A DNA stretch of 16,259 nucleotides, taken from positions 1 through 16,259 of the forward strand of contig CACXLY010000055.1 in assembly GCA_902768605.1 (NCBI GenBank), given 5' to 3'. The position numbers were made by a program, and so were the translations under genes. This document shows, piece by piece, positions 6,550 to 12,078 of the stretch. Within the stretch, counting starts at the first letter, position 1; each line of letters starts with the position of its first letter. The notes under the pieces are model-generated. The model was not told the DNA's origin and ran no database searches. It saw only the letters and a list, made by a program, of their open reading frames with translations. Source of the stretch: an uncultured Bacteroidales bacterium. Lineage in GTDB: Bacteria > Bacteroidota > Bacteroidia > Bacteroidales > Bacteroidaceae.

Positions 6550-6872
6550 GTTTTAACGACGAGGAAAGAGTACTTGTTGTACGCAAAGAACTTGAGCGAG
6601 CACATGAGACCTTCGAAGAAATAGAAGTCATGTGTCAGGCAGGCAAATGGAATGGTGCAGCCAACCGCATCTATTATGCCGTCTTTCATGCAGTCAATGC
6701 CATGTTTATCAATGACGGACTTCAAACCAAACGTCACAAAGGCTCACATGCCTTGTTCAGCCAGCACTACATAAAGACGGGTAAACTGCCAGTGGAGTAT
6801 GGTCGTTTCTACAACAACCTGCAAACATTAAGGGAGAAAAGCGACTATAATTGCTTCTTCCGACGTGGATGA
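6546..6872 (+). CDS. HEPN domain protein, frameshifted near its C-terminus
   Basis: The readable protein has 108 residues and belongs to the HEPN family (PF05168-like). The ribonuclease motif is Arg41-x6-His48 in NRIYYAVFH. The family's late motif LREKSDYN is at 94-102. Directly after Asn102 the frame fails: residues CFFRRG and a TGA follow, but removing one T at 6851/6852 restores ASSDVDEQDVIEGMEKAGKF and on to a TAG at 6943-6945, a 132-aa protein of normal HEPN length with the expected acidic/helical end. The core and catalytic residues remain intact, so activity cannot be excluded. The start overlaps the MNT stop by four bases. Inference: a toxin-antitoxin or abortive-infection pair undergoing decay, or a one-base sequence error. 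Confidence 0.85.
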   Translation: MSFNDEERVLVVRKELERAHETFEEIEVMCQAGKWNGAANRIYYAVFHAVNAMFINDGLQTKRHKGSHALFSQHYIKTGKLPVEYGRFYNNLQTLREKSDYNCFFRRG

Positions 6873-6945
6873 ACAGGATGTAATCGAAGGAATGGAAAAA
6901 GCCGGCAAGTTTATCAAAACAATAGAAAAACTGATAAACATTTAG
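6853..6945 (+). pseudogene. Displaced C-terminal part of the HEPN gene
   Basis: This frame, offset by one base from the HEPN gene, encodes ASSDVDEQDV and then IEGMEKAGKFIKTIEKLINI before a TAG at 6943-6945. It looks like the final helix of HEPN proteins. It has no start codon or promoter of its own and is best read as the severed end of the preceding gene. Confidence 0.75.
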
Positions 6946-6978
6946 CCGTTACAATTATATATGTTCAATTAAGAAAGC

Positions 6979-7125
6979 CTATGGCATAAACCAAAAGGAA
7001 ATTAGACATAATAGACAAAGAAGCATCTGCTTAAATTCTTGTTCACCGAATTCGCCAAATTTAACGAACAACTCAGGATGGAAGCTTAAGATGCTCACGT
7101 CATTACGGCGTGGGCTTTTATCCGT
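6979..7125 (-). other. Intergenic segment with an open antisense frame, possible dispersed repeat
   Basis: The gap 6946-7234 contains no convincing gene. On the minus strand, 7125 down to 6979 is open for 48 codons, includes RRNDVSILSFHPELFVKFGE and ends at a TAG after FWFMP. It lacks a suitable ATG at its front (only an internal GTG), so a genuine protein is doubtful. The composition is not low-complexity. I have an unverified impression that similar segments recur in Bacteroidales intergenic DNA, which would make it a dispersed element rather than a gene. The plus strand over the same bases shows nested inverted repeats (see the terminator entry). Confidence 0.4.
7093..7119 (+). terminator. 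Possible terminator or attenuator hairpin
   Basis: GCTCACG (7093-7099) pairs with CGTGGGC (7109-7115), including one G-U pair, around a 9-base loop and is followed by TTTT. An alternative pairing competes for the same bases: TTAAGATGCT (7086-7095) is nearly complementary to AGCATCTGCTTAA (7022-7034), with TTGTTC/GAACAA (7039-7044 and 7066-7071) nested inside. Confidence 0.45.
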
Positions 7126-7234
7126 TTAGAGTTGTAAGGTGTTTGGCGATACCAGGTGAACGTAGACGATTAAGTCCACGTTTTTTTGTTTATATACGTA
7201 AAGCGACAAACAACACATTAAAATTATTAACTCT

Positions 7235-7642
7235 ATGGAAAAAGTAAATGAGAAAGTATTAATTGAAGGCATTCTCAGTTCCCTGCCTGAACTTGAGGAG
7301 CTGGCAAAACACCAGAAGGACAATGACTTCATTAAGGTCCTTTTCAAGACTAACCCAGTGTCCAATCTGCTTCTGTCCTATCAAAAGGAGAAGAAAGAAA
7401 ACGGAGAAATCCTTTTTAAGAAGGGCTTATTGGATTACTTGTCCGAACATTCAGACGAACTTTTCATGCCAGAGGATGATTGGAGGAAATACATGCAGGA
7501 GACGCCTATAACAATATGCCCGACTCAAGAATTTCCTCAAGAATTTAAGACACTTATTCAATTATTACTCCGGCTTTTAAGAGAATGTGAAGAAATTATT
7601 CTTTTACTAATAAATAAACTTTCCCTAGAAAGTAAAGAATAA
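7235..7642 (+). CDS. Hypothetical 135-aa protein
   Basis: I do not recognise this gene. The predicted protein is small, highly charged in its first two thirds (several E/K-rich stretches such as LEELAKHQKDND and YQKEKKENGE) and predominantly helical. Residues about 107-128 (LIQLLLRLLRECEEIILLLI) form a leucine/isoleucine-rich amphipathic segment broken by Arg, Glu and Cys, more like a helical interaction surface than a membrane helix. There is no signal peptide. It begins MEKVNEKVL after an A/T-rich leader and has no visible TAnnTTTG promoter. It lies in the A/T-rich stretch between the decayed MNT/HEPN pair and the BspA-like gene, consistent with acquired or strain-variable DNA. The coding status rests on an open frame, natural amino-acid composition and absence of a competing frame. 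Confidence 0.6.
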   Translation: MEKVNEKVLIEGILSSLPELEELAKHQKDNDFIKVLFKTNPVSNLLLSYQKEKKENGEILFKKGLLDYLSEHSDELFMPEDDWRKYMQETPITICPTQEFPQEFKTLIQLLLRLLRECEEIILLLINKLSLESKE

Positions 7643-7697
7643 TCTATCGAAGAACAGAACACCAATTAACTAAAATTACTCACAAATTCACAATGTT

Positions 7698-9233
7698 ATG
7701 AAAAAGAAATTATTAACAATGCTGGCAGCAATTCTGCTTGCCGGCACCAATGCCTTTGCTGCTGATTATGCAGATATTAACGGTATATGCTATGAACTCT
7801 TCAGAGATGAAGCAACAGTGAAATGGCCAGTAGATAATAGCAATTTAGGATCATCTGTAGTCATCCCTCCTTCTGTCACCAGCAACGGTCAGACGTATCG
7901 CGTGACATGTATTGGAGACAATGCCTTCGAAGGTTGTAGCGGCCTGACCTCTGTAACCATTGGCAACAATGTGACGAGAATCGGCGTACAAGCCTTCTAT
8001 TCATGTAGTGATTTGACCTCTATCATTATTCCAAATAGCGTGACAAGCATTGGATTTTGTGCTTTCGAATACACAGGTTGGTACAATAGTCAATCTGATG
8101 GTTTAGTCTATGCTGGTAAGGTCGCTTATAGATATAAAGGAACAATGCCATCTGGAACTCAAATTGAAATAGCAGTAGGCACTTTGGGGATTGCCGACTA
8201 TGCCTTCTCTTGTTTCAGAACCTTAGCTAAAGTCATACTTCCTAACAGCTTAACCAACATTGGAAGTTATGCTTTCGAGTTATGTCCTCGCCTAACCTCT
8301 GTCACAATCCCAAACAGTGTAACGAGTATTGGTGAAAGTGCATTCAGAAATTGCACCGGTATGACCTCCATCACTATTGGCAGTGCTATAAGAGAAATCG
8401 GCGAAGATGCCTTCCAGAACTGCAGCAATTTGACAGATGTCTATTGCTATGCAGAAAATGTGCCAAGTGCATATAGTATATTTCATCTCTCACCAATCTC
8501 TTCTGCCACGCTTCACGTGCCTGTTGCTTTTATAGAAGCTTACAAGACGACCGAGCCTTGGAGTGGCTTCGGCACGATTGCTCCCATCTACGATGAGGAG
8601 TCGTCAAAGCCATTCCCTGCTGGCACTTACGCCAAGGCTGACCTGAAGCGCACTTTTGAAGAAGGTTGGAACACCATTTGTCTGCCCTTTGCCGTTGGTG
8701 ACATCGAAGCTGCTTTTGGTACGGGCGCTAAGGCTTACGGGTTCGACGACTTTGCAGACGGCGAACTGAAGTTCTCTCAAGTCACTTCGCTTTCGGCTGG
8801 TACGCCATACGTCATCTATGTGCCTGCAGAAATCACTGAGTTGATAGCCTTTGAGAACATCGTTGTCGAGGAAAGCAACACCACAAGCTCCAACATCGAC
8901 AAGAATGGTGCTTGTTTCCGTGGTACTTACGCTCCCGTTGCAGCAGGCGAATGGACGAAGAACAACAGCACAGACAATATCTATGGCATAACGCCAGACG
9001 GCAAGATTCGCAAGGCAGGACCTGAGGCCAGCATCTTAGGCCTCCGCGCTTACTTCGACATTCCCGCAGGAACAGAAGTCAAGGGCTTCGTCTTCGAGAA
9101 TGGTGCAACAGCAATCACAGAGATCACGGAGAACACAGAGAACTCAGAGCCTATTTATAACCTTGCAGGCCAGCGCCTGAACAAGGCTCAGAAGGGAATC
9201 AACATCGTGAATGGAAAGAAAGTCCTCTACTAA
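7698..9233 (+). CDS. Secreted BspA-like leucine-rich repeat protein
   Basis: This 511-aa protein begins with a cleavable signal peptide (1-21, ending TNAFA). Residues about 65-260 hold LRR_5 repeats of the BspA/Treponema type, recognisable as IGDNAFEGCSGLTSVTIGN, IGVQAFYSC and IPNSVTSIGESAFRNC. The repeat array closes with a cap (TLHVPVAFIEAY). A beta-rich domain of unknown function (about 300-470) follows. The last 30 residues (IYNLAGQRLNKAQKG then INIVNGKKVLY) match a tail often seen on exported Prevotella proteins, whose role in secretion or anchoring is not established. BspA-type proteins are linked to adhesion to host matrix or other bacteria. The N-terminal half is A/T-rich, while from about 8520 codon use resembles the GC-richer neighbours, suggesting a mosaic gene. 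It may be transcribed with the preceding hypothetical gene (55-base gap). Confidence 0.88.
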   Translation: MKKKLLTMLAAILLAGTNAFAADYADINGICYELFRDEATVKWPVDNSNLGSSVVIPPSVTSNGQTYRVTCIGDNAFEGCSGLTSVTIGNNVTRIGVQAFYSCSDLTSIIIPNSVTSIGFCAFEYTGWYNSQSDGLVYAGKVAYRYKGTMPSGTQIEIAVGTLGIADYAFSCFRTLAKVILPNSLTNIGSYAFELCPRLTSVTIPNSVTSIGESAFRNCTGMTSITIGSAIREIGEDAFQNCSNLTDVYCYAENVPSAYSIFHLSPISSATLHVPVAFIEAYKTTEPWSGFGTIAPIYDEESSKPFPAGTYAKADLKRTFEEGWNTICLPFAVGDIEAAFGTGAKAYGFDDFADGELKFSQVTSLSAGTPYVIYVPAEITELIAFENIVVEESNTTSSNIDKNGACFRGTYAPVAAGEWTKNNSTDNIYGITPDGKIRKAGPEASILGLRAYFDIPAGTEVKGFVFENGATAITEITENTENSEPIYNLAGQRLNKAQKGINIVNGKKVLY

Positions 9234-9266
9234 TTCCTATTTCTTCTTAATTCTTAATTCTTAATT
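9232..9266 (+). repeat. Heptanucleotide array CTTAATT between BspA-like gene and small protein
   Basis: Five 7-nt units in register: AATTCCT, ATTTCTT, then CTTAATT three times (9246-9266). The array begins at the BspA-like stop codon and is followed by GAAGAAG just before the ATG at 9277. The unit differs from AACTATG but the 7-nt period and position between stop and start are the same. Confidence 0.75.
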
Positions 9267-9276
9267 TGAAGAAGAT

Positions 9277-9456
9277 ATGAAACGCTCATATATCCAACCC
9301 CAGACAAAGGTAGAGCAAGCACAGTGCGAGATGCTGCTTGCCGCAAGCCAGTTCGATGCTAACCTAACGAACCAGAGCATCAATCTCACAGACGACGAAT
9401 ACAATGGAGTGTTTGCCGTGAAAGAGTATAACTTTGGTGATGACTTCGACAATTAG
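9277..9456 (+). CDS. Small conserved-looking 59-aa protein
   Basis: The frame from ATG 9277 to TAG 9454-9456 encodes 59 residues beginning MKRSYIQPQTKVEQAQCEML, with LLAASQFD next and an acidic, Asn/Asp-rich end (EYNFGDDFDN). The pattern of a basic start, YxxPxT, a short helix and L-L-A-x-S resembles small proteins that are frequent in Bacteroidales, whose function I do not know. There is no signal peptide or membrane helix. It follows the BspA-like gene after a heptamer array and precedes a strong terminator at 9491, so it is the last gene of that transcription unit. A purine-rich GAAGAAG seven bases upstream may assist initiation. The coding call rests on position, composition and family resemblance by memory. 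Confidence 0.65.
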   Translation: MKRSYIQPQTKVEQAQCEMLLAASQFDANLTNQSINLTDDEYNGVFAVKEYNFGDDFDN

Positions 9457-9490
9457 CTGAAGCAGCTCAATTTAACATCACTATCTTTAG

Positions 9491-9522
9491 GAGATGGAGT
9501 TTGAAGGCTCCATCTCTTTTTT
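9491..9522 (+). terminator. Rho-independent terminator
   Basis: A perfect 9-bp stem GAGATGGAG (9491-9499) and CTCCATCTC (9508-9516) with an 8-base loop is followed by six T. It ends the unit carrying the BspA-like protein and the small 59-aa protein. Confidence 0.9.
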
Positions 9523-9682
9523 ATACTATGTTAAATGGCCTCGTTTTGAAGCTTTGCTCGTTGCATAGTGGCAGAGGACTTCAATCATACCAATTGATGA
9601 CTCAGGACTGGAGTTGGGGAATGATTTCCAACGCCAGATTATGCATTTTCACTTGCCTCACCTCAATTTCAAGCCAGCAAAC
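9523..9682. other. Non-coding gap with an imperfect hairpin
   Basis: Between the terminator and the pgk promoter I see no credible gene; a plus-strand frame here runs through both the terminator loop and the promoter. CTGGAGTTGG (9608-9617) and CCAACGCCAG (9628-9637) form a stem with one mismatch and a 10-base loop. No T-tract follows; function unknown. Confidence 0.4.
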
Positions 9683-9713
9683 TTGCACATTTCATAGAAA
9701 TGTCGTACCTTTG
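9683..9713 (+). promoter_or_regulatory. Bacteroidetes-type promoter of pgk
   Basis: TTG at 9683-9685, a 20-base spacer and TACCTTTG at 9706-9713 match the TTTG/TAnnTTTG promoter pattern. The box is 37 bases before the pgk ATG, and the first transcribed bases would be near GGGCAATTAAG. Confidence 0.8.
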
Positions 9714-9750
9714 CCGGGCAATTAAGTATCATCATTAAAACAATTACATT

Positions 9751-11019
9751 ATGACTATCTCTGAGTACAACTTTGCCGGTAAGAAGGCAATCGTGCGCGT
9801 TGACTTCAACGTGCCCCTGAACGAGAACGGTGAGATTACTGACGACACCCGCATCCGCGGTGCACTCCCCACCCTGAAGAAGATTATCGCCGACGGTGGC
9901 GCTGCCATCATCATGAGCCACATGGGCAAGCCCAAGGGCAAGGTGAACCCCAAGCTCTCCCTCAGCCAGATTCGTGCTGCCGTGGAGAAGGCGCTCGGCT
10001 GCCCCGTCAGCTTTGCTCCCGACTGCGCTAAGGCTCAGGACGCTGCCAAGGCCCTGAAGATGGGCGAAGCCCTGATGCTCGAGAACCTCCGCTTCTATCC
10101 CGAAGAGGAAGGCAAACCCGTGGGCATCGACAAGGAAGACCCCGCTTACGAAGAAGCCAAGAAGGCCATGAAGGCAAGTCAGAAGGAGTTCGCCAAGACG
10201 TTGGCAAGCTACGCCGACTGCTACGTGATGGATGCCTTCGGCACGGCTCACAGAAAGCACGCCTCGACAGCAGTCATCGCCGACTACTTCGACGCAGACA
10301 ACAAGATGCTCGGTTTCCTGATGGAGAAAGAGGTGAAGGCTGTGGACAACGTTCTCTCGAACATCAAGCGCCCCTTCGTAGCCATCATGGGCGGCTCGAA
10401 AGTGAGCACGAAGATTGGCATCATCGAGAACCTGCTCGGCAAGGTGGACAAGCTCATCCTTTGCGGCGGCATGACCTACACATTCATGAAGGCTCATGGC
10501 GGCGAGATTGGCAACTCCATCGTTGAGCTCGACAAGCTCGACGTCGCTCTCGGCGTAGAGGAGATGGCAAAGAAGAACGGCGTGGAACTCGTGCTGGCAG
10601 AGGATAGCGTATGCTGCACAGGTTATGACTTCGGCACATTCAGCGTAAAGCCCGGTGCAGAGGTTAAGACTTTCCCCAGCAACGCCATTGAAGCTGGTTG
10701 GGACGGCCTCGACGTCGGCCCCAAGAGCCAGGCTAAGTTTGCAAAGGCCATCGAGGGTGCAAAGACGATTCTCTGGAACGGACCTGCCGGATGCTTTGAG
10801 TGCGACGACTTCTGCGCCGGTAGCCGTGCAGTAGGCGAGGCAGTGGCTAAGGCAACTGCAGAAGGCGCCTTCTCCCTGATCGGCGGTGGTGACTCAGTGG
10901 CTTGCGTCCACAAGTTCGGCCTTGAGGACAAGGTCAGCTACATCTCTACCGGTGGCGGCGCTCTGCTCGAGGCCATCGAAGGCAAGGTACTTCCCGGCGT
11001 AGCTGCCATCAAAGGCTAA
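9751..11019 (+). CDS. pgk: Phosphoglycerate kinase
   Basis: This 422-aa cytoplasmic glycolytic enzyme transfers phosphate from 1,3-bisphosphoglycerate to ADP. The N-terminal substrate domain shows [13 protein letters not shown] (13-25), MSHMGKPKG with its basic residues, and [12 protein letters not shown]. The C-terminal nucleotide domain shows [18 protein letters not shown], the hinge-side WNGPAGCFE and the closing glycine-rich [14 protein letters not shown] and STGGGALLE. All family signatures are intact and the length is normal. The ATG at 9751 begins [12 protein letters not shown], a standard start. It has its own promoter. The next gene, a lipoprotein, is separated only by heptamer arrays, so co-transcription is possible although no functional link is apparent. 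Confidence 0.98.
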   Translation: MTISEYNFAGKKAIVRVDFNVPLNENGEITDDTRIRGALPTLKKIIADGGAAIIMSHMGKPKGKVNPKLSLSQIRAAVEKALGCPVSFAPDCAKAQDAAKALKMGEALMLENLRFYPEEEGKPVGIDKEDPAYEEAKKAMKASQKEFAKTLASYADCYVMDAFGTAHRKHASTAVIADYFDADNKMLGFLMEKEVKAVDNVLSNIKRPFVAIMGGSKVSTKIGIIENLLGKVDKLILCGGMTYTFMKAHGGEIGNSIVELDKLDVALGVEEMAKKNGVELVLAEDSVCCTGYDFGTFSVKPGAEVKTFPSNAIEAGWDGLDVGPKSQAKFAKAIEGAKTILWNGPAGCFECDDFCAGSRAVGEAVAKATAEGAFSLIGGGDSVACVHKFGLEDKVSYISTGGGALLEAIEGKVLPGVAAIKG

Positions 11020-11023
11020 CAGT

Positions 11024-11114
11024 AATTCATAATTCTCAATTCATAATTCATAATTTAACCAAGGAATAGGGATAAAGATAATTTTGAACTTTAAATTATG
11101 GACTATGAACTGTA
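11024..11114. repeat. Opposed heptanucleotide arrays between pgk and the lipoprotein gene
   Basis: Left array 11024-11058: AATTCAT, AATTCTC, AATTCAT, AATTCAT, AATTTAA in exact register. Right array 11087-11114: AACTTTA, AATTATG, GACTATG, AACTGTA. The left units are roughly the reverse complement of the right ones (ATGAATT against AATTATG types), so the pair is a degenerate inverted repeat. The ATG at 11105 ends the unit GACTATG. Confidence 0.75.
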
Positions 11115-12022
11115 AACATTCGCTACTGGCAATCATAGCCACAATCATGCTGGCCTCCTGTTCTCACAAGCAGGAGGCCACGCAGTTTGAGGCTGACAGC
11201 ACAGGCATCGACTCGACCACGTTGCGAATCGCCGTCATGCCTGCCATGAACTGTCTGCCTGTTTATTATGCTGAGAAGACAGGCCTCGCCGACAGTCTGG
11301 GCTTAGGGATAAGGTTGCTTCGCTACCAAGCGCAGATGGACATCGACACGGCCATCGTCAACATGCACGTTGACATCGCCTACACCGACCTCATTCGCTG
11401 CACCCGCCTCTCGAAGCAAGTCAGCTTGACGCCCTTTGCCTCATGCGACGAAGCACTCTCCCTCATCTCGCTCAAGACGAAGCGCGTGAAGCAAATCAAC
11501 CAGATGAAGGAGCAGATGATTGCCGTGAGCCGCCTCTCCGCCACAGACTATTGGACCGACCGACTGCTCGACAGCACGCGGACAAGCTACGACGACATCT
11601 ATCGCCCGCAGGTGAACGATGTGTGGCTTCGTGCGGAGATGTTGCGGCAAGGCCTCATCGACGCAGCCATAATGGGCGAGCCCTACGCCACTTGGATGAC
11701 GATGCTTGGGCATAAGCGACTCTTCCAGTCGAAGGGAAAGCAGCCCCGTCTCTATGCTTGGGCTGCAAGAAGTTCAGCCTCGGAGCAGCAGAAGAAGGCT
11801 TTCCTCGATTTGCTGAAAGAAGCGACAGACCGCATGAGCAAGGAGAGCGAGGCAGAACTCCTGCGCGACATCCTGAAGCAAGACTACGCGTTGCCCGCAG
11901 ACATCGCAGACTCCCTCAAGTTGCCGCTCCCCAAAAGTCCATCAGACATCAGCCAAAGCGACGTGGAAGAAGCAGAGAAGTGGCTTAAAAGAAAATATGA
12001 TAATAAGAAAAGAAGAAAATAA
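11105..12022 (+). CDS. Orphan ABC-type substrate-binding lipoprotein (periplasmic binding protein type 2)
   Basis: The predicted 305-aa product is a lipoprotein: MNCKHSLLAIIATIMLASC has a hydrophobic core and lipobox MLASC with Cys19. The mature part looks like a type 2 periplasmic binding protein of the NMT1/SsuA/TauA kind: TLRIAVMPAMNCLPVYYAEK at the start, a middle block with DIAYTDLIRCTRL, and the second lobe with GLIDAAIMGEPYATW. No permease or ATPase gene is beside it, so the ligand and partner are unknown. The ATG at 11105 is preferred over an in-frame TTG at 11084, because ATG sits in the same AACTATGAAC-type context as other starts here and gives a normal signal peptide. The last residues (NKKRRK) and the stop codon are encoded by a purine-rich repeat arm. 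Confidence 0.75.
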   Translation: MNCKHSLLAIIATIMLASCSHKQEATQFEADSTGIDSTTLRIAVMPAMNCLPVYYAEKTGLADSLGLGIRLLRYQAQMDIDTAIVNMHVDIAYTDLIRCTRLSKQVSLTPFASCDEALSLISLKTKRVKQINQMKEQMIAVSRLSATDYWTDRLLDSTRTSYDDIYRPQVNDVWLRAEMLRQGLIDAAIMGEPYATWMTMLGHKRLFQSKGKQPRLYAWAARSSASEQQKKAFLDLLKEATDRMSKESEAELLRDILKQDYALPADIADSLKLPLPKSPSDISQSDVEEAEKWLKRKYDNKKRRK

Positions 12023-12061
12023 GAAAGTCCCCGCATCTATTTCTTATTCTCTTCATTTCTA
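12004..12061. repeat. Purine/pyrimidine inverted repeat at a gene junction
   Basis: The purine-rich left arm 12004-12025 (TAAGAAAAGAAGAAAATAAG, then AA) is nearly complementary to the pyrimidine-rich right arm 12041-12061 (TTCTTATTCTCTTCATTTCT, then A), with one gap and two mismatches. The stop codon of the lipoprotein gene (12020-12022) is inside the left arm. A further ATTTCTTATTTACATA leads into the ATG at 12079. Confidence 0.7.
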
Positions 12062-12078
12062 CATTTCTTATTTACATA

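Noticed and set aside
9478..9490. Promoter TATCTTTA before the terminator at 9491
   Set aside because: It resembles TAnnTTTG but the last base differs and it points into a terminator without a gene to serve.
9501..9725. 74-codon plus-strand frame before pgk
   Set aside because: It starts inside the terminator loop and runs through the pgk promoter; no family resemblance or start signal.
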